DNA of 64,000 bases from Saccharofermentans sp. (GCA_024692235.1 JAILMW010000028.1:1-64000); one strand, 5' to 3'. Shown: positions 45,938 to 54,892, counted from the first letter of the stretch. The notes: generated by a model from the sequence alone, not told the origin. Program-made: numbers and translations.

Positions 45938-45967
45938 ACAGCCGTGACTTAAGTCGCGGCTGTTTTT
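45938..45967 (+). terminator. Rho-independent terminator
   Basis: ACAGCCGTGAC (45938-45948) pairs with GTCGCGGCTGT (45953-45963), TTAA loop, followed by TTTTT. A TATAAT at 45977-45982 right after it may be the -10 of the next gene. Confidence 0.88.
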
Positions 45968-46012
45968 GCGTGGTGCTATAATAACCATGCAAAAAAGAAA
46001 AGGGGACGTCAT

Positions 46013-47344
46013 ATGTCTGACGAACTTACATTATCTAAGGAAAATAAGCCTTCGAAGAAGGAGAAGGATTACGATATCGGATGCGAACCCAGTAACTGGT
46101 ACTACCACTGGGTGGGAGAGAATCTTATCGTAAAGCTCATCGCAGCCGTTACTAATATCAAGGTCAAGCCCGATCCCGATTATCTTAAGGAAGAGGGCCC
46201 GATCATAGTTATATCCAACCATGAATCATACCTGGATCCTGTAGTTACCAGCATGCTTACAAGAGGACGCCCCGGTAACTTCGTAACGGGTGAATTCGTA
46301 TTCAGAAAGGAGCCCTGGGGAACCTGGTTCAAGCTCGGCGGTGCCATTCCCAAGAAGCAGTTTGTCGTAGATACCGTATCCGTTAAGGCCATGATGAAGG
46401 TCATGAAGCGTAAGGGTGTCCTCTTTATCTACCCTGAGGCAACAAGAAGCGTTGACGGAAGTACCATTACTTTCGATGACGGTGTTGCCAAGATGGCAAA
46501 GAAGGCAGGGGCTGCTATCTATATAGCTCATATCCACGGCGCATATCTTACTATGCCCAGGTGGAGCAAAAATATAAGAAGAGGCAAGATCACCGCGGAG
46601 TTCGTACGTAAGCTTAAGGGCGAGGATGTAAAGAACATGAGTGCCGAAGAGATACATCAGTATATCCTGGAAGGCATTAATTACGACGAGAACGACTTTG
46701 CAAGAGAAAACAAGATCAGGTACAAAGGCTCTAACCTCGCGAAAGGCCTGGAGAACGTGGCATACGTCTGTCCCAAGTGCAAAGAGGAATTCTCCATGCA
46801 GTGGGTAAAGGGCGAAGGCGGAGATAAGCTTCGCTGCAGCAAGTGCGGCAACACGGTAAGATATCTTCCCACAGGCCTTCTTGAAGGTGCGACAAAAGAG
46901 GATAAGTCCTTTGAAGATCTCAGGCAATGGACCACGTGGGAGAAGGAGCTTGTTGCCGAGGAACTCGGTAAAGGTGATTTTCATATGGAACTTGAGGCGG
47001 ATCTGTTCAAGGTCTTCGATCCTTTTACATTTGCCAAGACAGGAAGCGGCAAAGTGACTATCAATTCCACGGAAGTCATCTACGAAGGAACGGATTGTGA
47101 CAGTCAGCTGGGTATCCCCTATAAGAAGGGCAAACCTCTTCCGAAGTACAAAAACAGGACTTTGGAGGGTGTGAGCAAACCCGTAAGGCAGATATTTGAG
47201 ATCGCGAGTATGAAGGGATTGGTCTCAAGATACGGCAAGTATTTTGAGATCTACAGCAGGGACGGAGAGCTCTTCCGCTTCCATGTAGAAGGTCAGAAAG
47301 TCTACAAAGTACAGCAGGTCGTGAAGCTCTTGGGCAGGAATTGA
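46013..47344 (+). CDS. PlsC-like acyltransferase with zinc ribbon (paralogue B)
   Basis: 443 residues. The acyltransferase domain (about 40-215) has NHESYLD (HX4D) and YPEATRSVDG (FPEGTRS-like); a zinc ribbon CPKC...CSKC (about 255-280) and a beta-rich C-terminal domain (about 320-443) follow. This is the same three-part layout as the gene at 19003. The acceptor is likely a lysophospholipid or another lipid precursor at the inner membrane face. The zinc ribbon may mediate an interaction or regulate activity. It has a 25-residue charged N-terminal tail absent in paralogue A. Confidence 0.78.
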   Translation: MSDELTLSKENKPSKKEKDYDIGCEPSNWYYHWVGENLIVKLIAAVTNIKVKPDPDYLKEEGPIIVISNHESYLDPVVTSMLTRGRPGNFVTGEFVFRKEPWGTWFKLGGAIPKKQFVVDTVSVKAMMKVMKRKGVLFIYPEATRSVDGSTITFDDGVAKMAKKAGAAIYIAHIHGAYLTMPRWSKNIRRGKITAEFVRKLKGEDVKNMSAEEIHQYILEGINYDENDFARENKIRYKGSNLAKGLENVAYVCPKCKEEFSMQWVKGEGGDKLRCSKCGNTVRYLPTGLLEGATKEDKSFEDLRQWTTWEKELVAEELGKGDFHMELEADLFKVFDPFTFAKTGSGKVTINSTEVIYEGTDCDSQLGIPYKKGKPLPKYKNRTLEGVSKPVRQIFEIASMKGLVSRYGKYFEIYSRDGELFRFHVEGQKVYKVQQVVKLLGRN

Positions 47345-47436
47345 CACTTTTATCTCGTTTCTAAACATTATATAATCTTATTTGGTTCTTTAGCGCCTTC
47401 GGGTGCATGAAAATATTAATCAGGAGTGTGACGACA

Positions 47437-49389
47437 ATGGCACAGTATCTTAAGAAGAATGTAGAAGATCTTGACGTAGCCGGTAAGAGAGTCATCGTCA
47501 GAGTTGACTTCAATGTACCCCTCGACAAGGAGACAGGCACAAAGATCACAGACGACAAGCGTATCAAGGGAGCTCTTCCCACAATCAAGTATCTTGTAGA
47601 CAACAATGCGAAGGTTATCCTCGTTTCTCACCTCGGACGTCCGAAGAACGGTCCTGAGGCTAAGTTCTCCATGAAGCCCGCAGCTGAGAGACTTGCTGAG
47701 CTTATCGGTAAGCCCGTTACTCTTGCAGCTGACGTTATCGGTGAAGACGCTAAGGCTAAGGCAGCTGCTCTTAAGGACGGCGAGATCCTTATGCTCGAGA
47801 ACGTAAGATTCCACAAGGAAGAGACAAAGAACGATCCTAAGTTCGCAGCTGAGCTCGCTTCCATGGCTGACCTCTATGTAAATGATGCATTCGGTACAGC
47901 TCACAGAGCACACGCTTCAACAGCAGGTCTTGCTAACTTCCTTCCTTCTGCTTCCGGATATCTTATCCAGAAGGAGATCGACTTCATCGGCGGTGCACTT
48001 TCTAACCCTCAGAGACCTTTCGTTGCTATCCTCGGTGGTGCTAAGGTATCCGATAAGATCGGTGTAATCACAAACCTCATGGAGAAGGCTGACACTATCA
48101 TCATCGGTGGTGGTATGGCTTATACATTTATCGCTGCTCAGGGCGGTAAGATCGGTAACTCCCTCTTCGAGGCTGACAAGGTTGAGCTTGCTAAGGAGCT
48201 CCTCGCTAAGGCAGAAGAGAAGGGCGTTAAGCTCCTTCTTCCCGAGGATACTGTTGTTGCTGATGCTTTCGCAGCAGACGCTAACAGCCAGATCGTTCCT
48301 ACAATGGAGATCCCCGACGGTTGGGAGGGTCTTGATATCGGACCTAAGACTATCGAGAAGTTCTCTGCTGAGATCAAGGCTGCAAAGACAGTTATCTGGA
48401 ATGGTCCTGCCGGCGTATTCGAGTTCGAGAAGTTCGCTGTAGGTACAAAGGCTCTTGCAGCTGCTATCGCTGAGTCCAGCGCAGTATCCATCATCGGCGG
48501 CGGTGACTCTGCTGCTGCTATCGAGAAGCTCGGCTTCGCAGATAAGGTATCTCACATCTCCACAGGCGGTGGTGCTTCTCTCGAGTTCATCGAGGGTAAG
48601 GTACTTCCCGGTATCGATTGCCTCCTCGACAAGGAGAACGGCAGAACATTCGCAGCAGGTAACTGGAAGATGAACTGCGGTGTTCCCGCTGACGCTGCTA
48701 AGCTCATCAATGAGCTTAAGCCCCTCGTTAAGGACGCTAAGGCTAAGATCGCTCTCGGTGTTCCTTTCACGGCTCTTTCCGCAGCTCTTGAGGCAGCTGC
48801 TTACTCCAACATCAAGATCGCAGCTGAGAACTGCCACTTCGAGGAGAAGGGTGCTTTCACAGGTGAGATCTCTCCCCTCTGGCTCGCTAAGATGGGTGTT
48901 ACATATGTCATCATCGGTCACTCCGAGAGAAGAGAGTACTTCGCTGAGACAGACGAGACAGTTAACAAGAAGGTACATGCTGCACTTAAGTACGGCCTTA
49001 AGCCCATCATCTGCTGCGGTGAGACACTTGAGCAGAGAAAGGCTAACGTTCATAAGGACTTCATCAAGGGTCAGATCGTAGCTGCTCTTAAGAATGTTCC
49101 CGCTGACAAGATGTGCCAGATCACTATCGCTTACGAGCCTATCTGGGCTATCGGTACAGGCGAAGTTGCTACAGACGAGCAGGCTCAGGAGATCTGTAAG
49201 CTCATAAGAGATACAGCTCGCGAGCTCTATAACGATGCTATCGCTGACGCTCTTACAATTCAGTACGGCGGATCCGTTAAGTCCACATCTGCTGCAGGCC
49301 TCTTCTCACAGCCTGACATCAACGGCGGACTTGTAGGCGGTGCTTCCCTTAAGGCTGACGAGTTCTCCAAGATCGTTCTTGCAGGCTGA
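47437..49389 (+). CDS. pgk: Phosphoglycerate kinase-triosephosphate isomerase fusion
   Basis: 650 residues in one frame. Residues 1-398 are PGK (RVDFNVP at 22-28, SHLGRPK at 64-70, the GGAKVSDK block at 200-207 and GGGDSAAA at 354-361). Residues 403-650 are TIM, with GNWKMN (K411), IGHSERR (H495) and the catalytic E567 in [10 protein letters not shown]. The two domains join at [12 protein letters not shown] with almost no linker. It catalyses the ATP-yielding step of glycolysis and dihydroxyacetone phosphate isomerisation, a design known from Thermotoga. The ATG at 47437 follows AGGAG at 10 bases; a start 30 bases upstream is less likely. Strong codon bias suggests high expression. Confidence 0.95.
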   Translation: MAQYLKKNVEDLDVAGKRVIVRVDFNVPLDKETGTKITDDKRIKGALPTIKYLVDNNAKVILVSHLGRPKNGPEAKFSMKPAAERLAELIGKPVTLAADVIGEDAKAKAAALKDGEILMLENVRFHKEETKNDPKFAAELASMADLYVNDAFGTAHRAHASTAGLANFLPSASGYLIQKEIDFIGGALSNPQRPFVAILGGAKVSDKIGVITNLMEKADTIIIGGGMAYTFIAAQGGKIGNSLFEADKVELAKELLAKAEEKGVKLLLPEDTVVADAFAADANSQIVPTMEIPDGWEGLDIGPKTIEKFSAEIKAAKTVIWNGPAGVFEFEKFAVGTKALAAAIAESSAVSIIGGGDSAAAIEKLGFADKVSHISTGGGASLEFIEGKVLPGIDCLLDKENGRTFAAGNWKMNCGVPADAAKLINELKPLVKDAKAKIALGVPFTALSAALEAAAYSNIKIAAENCHFEEKGAFTGEISPLWLAKMGVTYVIIGHSERREYFAETDETVNKKVHAALKYGLKPIICCGETLEQRKANVHKDFIKGQIVAALKNVPADKMCQITIAYEPIWAIGTGEVATDEQAQEICKLIRDTARELYNDAIADALTIQYGGSVKSTSAAGLFSQPDINGGLVGGASLKADEFSKIVLAG

Positions 49390-49423
49390 TAAGTCTTAAC
49401 TTAAGTAAACTGATACTTATTAG

Positions 49424-49459
49424 ATACCCTCGCACTTTAAATGAAGTGCGGGGGTATTT
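49424..49459 (+). terminator. Rho-independent terminator
   Basis: Fourteen base pairs between 49424-49437 and 49444-49457 (ATACCCTCGCACTT with AAGTGCGGGGGTAT), 6-base loop, followed by TTCTTTG. Confidence 0.8.
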
Positions 49460-49541
49460 CTTTGCCTCATACCTGCGTTGATTGTTACGTTCCAAAATGC
49501 TACCATCTTGGTAGATATTAAAAGAAGAAGGTTATGAGCAT

Positions 49542-50264
49542 ATGTATTTATTTGACAGTCCCATCTACTACATCCTCGCATTAGTCGTAATGGTATGGAG
49601 CATGGCTGTTCAGACAGCTTTAAAGTCCAAAGCAAAGAAAGGTTCAGAGGTGCGTGCCGCTAGCGGTAAGACCGCCAATCAGGTCGTTCAGGAGATGCTC
49701 TCGGCCCATGAGATATACGGGATAACCATCGAGCATAAGCCCGGTGAGCTTACTGACTGCTATTCCCCTAAGGAAGGTAAGATATATCTCTCTGATACTA
49801 CTTACAACAAGGATTCTATCACGGCCGTTGCTATCGCGGCGCACGAATGCGGTCATGCGGTGCAGGACCACGTTAATATGCCGATCTACAGATTCAGACA
49901 GCTTCTGGCACCTATAGCAGGTATAAGTTCCATGGCGGGAGTCTACATCGTAATGGGAGGTCTTTTCCTGAGCTATATCGCAGAGAATATGGGTAATATC
50001 GGATTCTTTATCTGTAACTTAGGTATTGCCGTATATCTTATTACTTTCCTTTTTTACCTTGTAATGCTTCCTGTCGAGCGTGATGCGAGCCGCAGAGCGT
50101 ATAAGGACATGAAGGAATACGGCTGGGTAGGTGACGACCAGATAAAGCAGACCTATAAGATCTTAAGAGCCGCAGGCGATACATATGCGGTAGCTCTTGC
50201 ATCTTCCGCACTTACGCTTTTCAGGCTCCTTCTTTTAAGAGGAAGGACCGGAAGAAGAAGGTAA
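49542..50264 (+). CDS. YugP-type membrane zinc metallopeptidase
   Basis: 240 residues. Membrane segment at about 5-25, HECGH zinc motif (H101, E102, H105), then two to three membrane segments at about 120-175. PVERDAS supplies the probable third zinc-ligand region. YugP-like M48-related proteases face the membrane; their substrates are not known. AAGAAGAAGG ribosome site precedes the ATG. First gene of a tight six-gene run that ends with trxB. Confidence 0.85.
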   Translation: MYLFDSPIYYILALVVMVWSMAVQTALKSKAKKGSEVRAASGKTANQVVQEMLSAHEIYGITIEHKPGELTDCYSPKEGKIYLSDTTYNKDSITAVAIAAHECGHAVQDHVNMPIYRFRQLLAPIAGISSMAGVYIVMGGLFLSYIAENMGNIGFFICNLGIAVYLITFLFYLVMLPVERDASRRAYKDMKEYGWVGDDQIKQTYKILRAAGDTYAVALASSALTLFRLLLLRGRTGRRR

Positions 50265-50270
50265 CTTTAT

Positions 50271-51236
50271 ATGAATGCCGAGAAGATAACATTCGACGCT
50301 TCCGTCGGAAGCGGCAATAAGATAGCGGCATTTATATGTCCTGCTACATCAGCTCCCGTTAAAGGCGTATTCCAGATATGCCACGGTATGGCCGACTACT
50401 TCGGAAGATATGAAGAGCTTGTCGACCACCTTAACAAAGAAGGCTGGCATGTGTGCGGCATGGACATGTTGGGACACGGCGCCACTTACGGTCTTAACGA
50501 AGATAAGGACATGCCTTTGGGGTATTTCGGAGACAGTAAAGACTCGGCTCTTTGTATCCTTAAGGACGAAATGCACCTTCATGAGACAGTAAAGAAACGT
50601 TTCGGAGACGATCTTCCCTATGTGCTCTACGGGCATTCCATGGGTTCTTTTGTAGCGCGTAATATCTACATTACCCCCGAATACCAAGGTGAGTTCGATG
50701 CTTTTGTCTTTGCTTCCACTATGGGATACGAACCTCTGGCGAAGGTAGGTATCGTCCTTGCAAGGTTCTTCTCGCTCTTCGGCATGAAAAGAAAGCCCGG
50801 GAAGATATTAAATGCCATTGCTTTCGGGCAGTATAACAAAAAGATAGATTCTCCCAAGACTCCCTTTGACTGGGTCACTTCGGATGAGGCGGAAGTCCGG
50901 AAGTATTGTAAGGACCCGTTAGCTGGATTCCTCTTTACCTGTAAGGGATTCCTGGACCTTTTTACCCTTGTCGACAGGATGCAGTCGCAGGAGGCATATG
51001 CGAGGGCTTCCAAGGCTCCCTGTATGCTTACTTACGGCGAGGATGACCCTGTAGCGGGATACGGCAAGGGAGCGCAGCAGGTGGCAGAAAAGTTCTCTGA
51101 GGATAGTAGCCGTAAGGTCATAGTAAAAAACTACGGTCACTACAGGCACGAGATACAAAATGAGCCCGTAAGAGGACAGTATTTTGAAGATATAACCGAA
51201 TTTATAAATAAGAATACGGAGGCAAGCAGCAAGTGA
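50271..51236 (+). CDS. Alpha/beta hydrolase (monoglyceride lipase/lysophospholipase-like)
   Basis: 321 residues. Serine aminopeptidase S33-type fold with the oxyanion HG in CHGMAD, GHGATYG, nucleophile S123 in YGHSMGS, Asp in YGEDDPVAG and His in NYGHYRHE. Such enzymes hydrolyse monoacylglycerol or lysophospholipid esters, but substrate is uncertain. No signal peptide. It starts 6 bases after the peptidase gene and overlaps the next gene by 4 bases (GTGA). Confidence 0.82.
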   Translation: MNAEKITFDASVGSGNKIAAFICPATSAPVKGVFQICHGMADYFGRYEELVDHLNKEGWHVCGMDMLGHGATYGLNEDKDMPLGYFGDSKDSALCILKDEMHLHETVKKRFGDDLPYVLYGHSMGSFVARNIYITPEYQGEFDAFVFASTMGYEPLAKVGIVLARFFSLFGMKRKPGKILNAIAFGQYNKKIDSPKTPFDWVTSDEAEVRKYCKDPLAGFLFTCKGFLDLFTLVDRMQSQEAYARASKAPCMLTYGEDDPVAGYGKGAQQVAEKFSEDSSRKVIVKNYGHYRHEIQNEPVRGQYFEDITEFINKNTEASSK

Positions 51237-51718
51237 TATTAGAACAGCCTACAGAAGAGCAGTTCAAGGAGTGGGTGAAGTTATGGCAGGAATATTCTCC
51301 GAAGCTTAAGCCCAACAGGAGAAGCGGCATCGAGGTTGCAAGGTACATCTTAAAGAAGTATAAGACAGTGGAGATCCAAGATCCCGTAAAGGCAGGTCAG
51401 TATGCCATGTCGATAATGATGAACTCTCATCAGAGATGTAAGCTCCCCGAAGATACGGAGCCCGATCCCAAGATATTCAAGATATTAAATGAAGGTCCGG
51501 GAGTAACACTTTACGAGAGTAAGGATGAAGTCTTTAAAGATGTTACGGATATTATCGTGACGGTTGATATCGCAAGCGGCTTTTATACGGTAGAGGGAAG
51601 CAGTCTTCTCTGGGATGAGCTTTGCGCTTACCAGGGACTTGATAAGGATGACCTTGATAATCCCGTATGCGTAGCGGAATATGTCGAATGCATGAAGAAG
51701 TTCGGCAAGATGAACTGA
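51233..51718 (+). CDS. Conserved-looking protein of unknown function
   Basis: 161 residues, GTG start overlapping the upstream stop. It is mixed charged and hydrophobic, without membrane segments or signal peptide. Visible features are RSGIEVARYILKKYKTVEI and a C-terminal VAEYVECMKKFGKM helix, but I recognise no domain. The coupling to a hydrolase upstream and a membrane coiled-coil gene downstream is the only clue to its role. Confidence 0.6.
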   Translation: MILEQPTEEQFKEWVKLWQEYSPKLKPNRRSGIEVARYILKKYKTVEIQDPVKAGQYAMSIMMNSHQRCKLPEDTEPDPKIFKILNEGPGVTLYESKDEVFKDVTDIIVTVDIASGFYTVEGSSLLWDELCAYQGLDKDDLDNPVCVAEYVECMKKFGKMN

Positions 51719-51737
51719 TAAGATACGGAGGGGTACT

Positions 51738-52175
51738 ATGAAAGAGATCGATATAGCTAAGCTTCAGGAGATGAACGATCACGACCTTCTGGTCGAGCTC
51801 GTTAAGAGCCAGAAAGAAGATGCCAGAGGACAGAAGATAACGGCGATAGCGACGGTATCGATGTTTGCGGCGGTGGCAATAGCGCTCCTTATCCTGGTCC
51901 CCAAAGTATTTACTACTCTTAACAACATCCAGGACATGGTCAAGCAGACTAAGACTGCCGTACAGCAGACTCAGACTTTTGTTCAGTCGGCAAATAATTC
52001 ATTATCCGGCATAGATGACATGATCGCTAACGTCGATCAGCTTGTAACGGAGAATACGCAGAATGTCGGCGATGCCATGAATAACTTCAATAATGTTGAT
52101 TTTGAGAGACTTAATCAGGCCATTAATGACCTGGCATCCATAGTAGAACCCCTGGCTAACCTGCTGGGGCAGTAA
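51738..52175 (+). CDS. Small membrane-anchored coiled-coil protein
   Basis: 145 residues. A cytoplasmic start (about 1-33), one membrane segment at about 34-55 (ITAIATVSMFAAVAIALLIL), then a long Gln/Asn/Thr-rich coiled coil with hydrophobic heptads (about 60-140). This resembles the stalk proteins of MCP-like or scaffold type but no family is clear. GGAGGGG ribosome site. It lies 19 bases after the previous gene and 11 bases before the thioesterase gene. Confidence 0.65.
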   Translation: MKEIDIAKLQEMNDHDLLVELVKSQKEDARGQKITAIATVSMFAAVAIALLILVPKVFTTLNNIQDMVKQTKTAVQQTQTFVQSANNSLSGIDDMIANVDQLVTENTQNVGDAMNNFNNVDFERLNQAINDLASIVEPLANLLGQ

Positions 52176-52186
52176 AGGAGAATAAG

Positions 52187-52615
52187 ATGAAGGACGTTGA
52201 ACCTTATAAGCACACGGTACAGTACTACGAGACGGATCAGATGAGCGTGGTACATCACTCGAACTACATAAGGTGGTTCGAAGAAGCAAGAGTCGATATA
52301 TTCGAGAAGATAGGCCTCGGATATAAGCACATGGAAGAGATCGGTATCATAAGCCCCGTCGTTGGAGTATCCGCAAAATACAAGACAATGGCGAAGTTCT
52401 ATGATACTGTTGTAATAAATCTCAGGTTCGTAAAGTATACGGGTATACGTCTTTATATCGAGTATACGATCACGGACAGCGTAACAGGAGAGGTAAGATG
52501 CACGGGGCAGAGCGAACACTGCTTTATTGACAGGGAAGGGAAGATAATGTCTCTTAAGAGATCTTTTCCCGATATCCACGAGAAGATGATGCAGTACGTA
52601 GAACCCGAGAATTAA
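52187..52615 (+). CDS. Acyl-CoA thioesterase (4HBT, YbgC-like)
   Basis: 142 residues, hot-dog fold. The catalytic Asp-containing block YYETDQMSVVHHSNYIRWFEEAR matches the 4-hydroxybenzoyl-CoA thioesterase/YbgC group, which hydrolyse acyl-CoA. The C-terminal part (EVRCTGQSEHCFIDREGKI) is a typical hot-dog strand pair. Substrate unknown. Ribosome site AAAGGAGAA; trxB starts 10 bases downstream. Confidence 0.88.
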   Translation: MKDVEPYKHTVQYYETDQMSVVHHSNYIRWFEEARVDIFEKIGLGYKHMEEIGIISPVVGVSAKYKTMAKFYDTVVINLRFVKYTGIRLYIEYTITDSVTGEVRCTGQSEHCFIDREGKIMSLKRSFPDIHEKMMQYVEPEN

Positions 52616-52625
52616 GGAGGCGAAT

Positions 52626-53543
52626 GTGGCAGACATCGCGATCATCGGAGCAGGAACAGCAGGACTTACGGCAGCTATCTACTGCAGAAGAGCCGGCATG
52701 GACACGGTCATCTATGAAGCGGAAGCTTACGGCGGACAGATAATAAACACTCCGGAGATCGAGAATTATCCGGGACTTATGAATATCTCGGGATATGAGT
52801 TTGCCACCAAGCTTTACGAGCAGGCTACGGCCCTGGGCGCAGCCTTGGAGTTCGATAAGATCGTATCCATCGAGCGTAACGGCGACAATACTTTCACATT
52901 AAAGGGCGGCTACGGCACTTCCGCTACGTGTAAAGCGGTCATCATTGCCACGGGTGCCAAAAATCGTCCCATGGGATTGGACGGCGAAGAAAAGCTTACG
53001 GGAAGAGGAATATCTTACTGTGCAACATGCGACGGAGCCTTCTATAAGGGAAAGACCGTAGCGGTATTCGGAGGCGGCAATACTGCCGTAGAAGATGCCA
53101 TATACCTGGCGGATATCTGTTCCAAAGTCTATATCATCCACAGAAGAGACGAATTCAGGGCAGAGAAGAACCTTGTGGACACGCTCTTTTCCAAGTCCAA
53201 TGTCGAGAGACTTACTCCTTATGTAGTGTCAGCACTTAAGTCTGACGGCCGCCTTACGGGTATTGAAGTTACCAATAAGGCAGACGGCACCGTTAAGGAG
53301 GTAGAGCTTGACGGTCTGTTCGTGGCTATAGGTCAGATCCCCAGGAACGAAGAATTCAAGGATACCGTAGCTTTAAAGGACGGTTATGTTGCTGCCGGTG
53401 AAGACTGCCATACGGATAAGGAAGGCATCTTTACTGCAGGCGATTGCAGGGACAAGAAGGTTCGCCAGTTGACTACAGCGGCCGCAGACGGAGCCACTGC
53501 AGCCCTCGCAGCCTGCGAATATATAAGATTAAGTGCGCTTTGA
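52626..53543 (+). CDS. trxB: Thioredoxin reductase
   Basis: 305 residues, FAD/NADPH flavoenzyme. N-terminal GAGTAGLTAA (FAD), redox CATC (C132 and C135), GGGNTAVEDA (150-159, NADPH) and HRRDEFRA (172-179), with the C-terminal TAGDCRDK block. It reduces thioredoxin, and is a plausible partner of the peroxiredoxin further downstream. GTG start after TAAGGAGGC. Last gene of the run that begins at 49542. Confidence 0.95.
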   Translation: MADIAIIGAGTAGLTAAIYCRRAGMDTVIYEAEAYGGQIINTPEIENYPGLMNISGYEFATKLYEQATALGAALEFDKIVSIERNGDNTFTLKGGYGTSATCKAVIIATGAKNRPMGLDGEEKLTGRGISYCATCDGAFYKGKTVAVFGGGNTAVEDAIYLADICSKVYIIHRRDEFRAEKNLVDTLFSKSNVERLTPYVVSALKSDGRLTGIEVTNKADGTVKEVELDGLFVAIGQIPRNEEFKDTVALKDGYVAAGEDCHTDKEGIFTAGDCRDKKVRQLTTAAADGATAALAACEYIRLSAL

Positions 53544-53544
53544 G

Positions 53545-53593
53545 TTGTATTTGACTGGTTTTTCTGTATAATAAAAACGTACGATTTTGTACG
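53545..53593 (+). promoter_or_regulatory. Lipoprotein promoter with hairpin or operator
   Basis: TTGTAT (53545-53550), 16-base spacer, TATAAT (53567-53572). Just downstream CGTAC (53578-53582) and GTACG (53589-53593) form a 5-base inverted repeat that may be an operator or a leader hairpin. Confidence 0.6.
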
Positions 53594-53621
53594 GAGTATT
53601 TGATAAAGGAAGGGTATGTTG

Positions 53622-54146
53622 ATGAAGAAATTTGTTAGAAGCATCGTATCTGTAGTACTTCTCGGTTCTATGGCATTGTCTTTTGCCGGCTGCGCTAAGA
53701 AGATCGAGCCCGTTAAGAAGAATGATTTTAAGGACGCTCTCGAGGAATCATTTGATATCGATGACGATGATTATTCCGAGTATGATAGTGATGATTATAC
53801 GGACATCTACTACTATGATCACGATTACTTTGTAGAGATGTATCAGTATGATGATGCTGATGATGCTCTCGATAAGTTCGAGGATGCCTACGATAATTTC
53901 CAGGATATGCTTGACGATAAGGAATTCAAGGGCAGACATAAGGCTGTTTTCAACGAGAAGGGCGGATATGGCTACATCACATTCAGCGGTGAGTCTGATT
54001 CCGATGATTTCTTTGATGACGATATCCACGGCGGTATCTACTGGGCAGATGATACGATCATCATCGTTGTAGTTACAAGCGATAAGGATAAGTATACAGA
54101 GAATATCGATGCAATGATCAAGGCTCTCGGTTATCCCAAGCCCTAA
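53622..54146 (+). CDS. Acidic lipoprotein of unknown function
   Basis: 174 residues. MKKFVRSIVSVVLLGSMALS with lipobox FAGC gives a lipoprotein anchored outside the membrane. The mature protein is strongly acidic at its start (a run of about 25 residues rich in Asp and Tyr), then a folded-looking region with GGYGYITFSGESDSDDFFDD and VVVVTSDKDKY. The start is ATG 53622, 8 bases after AGGAAGGG; an ATG 6 bases upstream is too close. No family recognised. The acidic region could bind metal ions. Confidence 0.7.
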   Translation: MKKFVRSIVSVVLLGSMALSFAGCAKKIEPVKKNDFKDALEESFDIDDDDYSEYDSDDYTDIYYYDHDYFVEMYQYDDADDALDKFEDAYDNFQDMLDDKEFKGRHKAVFNEKGGYGYITFSGESDSDDFFDDDIHGGIYWADDTIIIVVVTSDKDKYTENIDAMIKALGYPKP

Positions 54147-54175
54147 GATCAGTCGATACTGAGACAGAAGATCCG

Positions 54176-54206
54176 AAGAGCCGTTTCGTAAGAAGCGGCT
54201 CTTTAC
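54176..54206 (+). terminator. Rho-independent terminator
   Basis: AAGAGCCGTTTC (54176-54187) pairs with GAAGCGGCTCTT (54192-54203), GTAA loop, followed by TACTT. Confidence 0.8.
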
Positions 54207-54234
54207 TTATAAGGAAAATAAGGAGGCTCACGAT

Positions 54235-54687
54235 ATGCTTGCAGAAGGAACAAAGGCTCCGGGATTCACTCTTCCGGATCAGAACGGCAAGGAACATTCA
54301 CTTAATGACTATAAGGGACAGAAGGTAATATTGTATTTCTATCCCAAGGACAATACTTCAGGCTGCACCAAGCAGGCATGTTCATTTGCTGAGCTGATTC
54401 CTCAGTTCAGGGAGAAGGGAGCAGTCATACTGGGCGTGAGTAAAGACTCCGTCGCCTCACATAAGAAGTTTGAAGAGAAGTACGGACTTCCTTTCACTCT
54501 GCTTTCTGATACCGAACTGGAAGTCATAAAGGCATATGACGTATGGAAGGAGAAGAAGAACTACGGAAAGGTGTCCATGGGTGTCGTAAGAACGACTTAT
54601 CTTATAGACGAGAAGGGTGTAATAGTCAAAGCTTTCGACAAGGTCAAGGCATCTGAGAATCCTGCTCAGATGCTGGGAGTGTTGTAA
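54235..54687 (+). CDS. bcp: Thioredoxin-dependent peroxiredoxin (Bcp type)
   Basis: 150 residues. Peroxidatic C44 and resolving C49 in TSGCTKQACS are five residues apart, as in BCP. The family blocks GTKAPGFTLPDQNGKEHSL, VILYFYPKDNT and VLGVSKDS-like ILGVSKDS are present. It reduces hydroperoxides with thioredoxin. Ribosome site AAGGAGGC. Own terminator upstream, so a separate transcript from the lipoprotein. Confidence 0.93.
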   Translation: MLAEGTKAPGFTLPDQNGKEHSLNDYKGQKVILYFYPKDNTSGCTKQACSFAELIPQFREKGAVILGVSKDSVASHKKFEEKYGLPFTLLSDTELEVIKAYDVWKEKKNYGKVSMGVVRTTYLIDEKGVIVKAFDKVKASENPAQMLGVL

Positions 54688-54732
54688 CAGCATTTAACGA
54701 ATACTTCATAAACCCTCAATAGATGCATAATC

Positions 54733-54892
54733 AGAGCTTGCTAAGATTAAGGTAGAAACTTAAGTTACAGCAAGCGCCTTTTACCTGCTTAAGCCTTGTT
54801 ATCTTCGAGTGATCCGGCTGACAGGCGACAGAGGTAAATACCTTTCGTCATGAAAGATGAAAGTCTGCATATGCAGTAAGAGGGGATCATAA
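54733..54892 (+). ncRNA. Structured leader RNA of unknown class before the PgaC-PgaD-like gene
   Basis: The 205-base gap has a possible -10 box CATAAT (54726-54731), then a series of hairpins. GCTTGCT (54736-54742) pairs with AGCAAGC (54769-54775) and encloses TTAAG/CTTAA. TGATCC (54810-54815) pairs with GGATCA (54884-54889), and this closing stem encloses CTTTCGTC/GATGAAAG (54842-54863) and CTGC/GCAG (54865-54876), a multi-branch fold. The 3' strand of the closing stem contains part of GAGGGG, the ribosome site seven bases before the GTG start, so folding could hide it. The sequence does not fit the GEMM-I, GEMM-II or ydaO consensus as I know them. It may be a riboswitch-like translational control element. 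Confidence 0.5.

Noticed and set aside
47917..49053. 378-codon open frame on the minus strand
   Set aside because: Antisense to the PGK-TIM gene, same cause: biased codons remove stops. No domain or ribosome site.
54688..54892. GEMM-type c-di-GMP riboswitch
   Set aside because: The tetraloop/receptor and conserved core segments of GEMM-I (GGGCAAACC, GGACGCAAAGCC) and the GEMM-II text were looked for and not found; only the fold and context are suggestive.
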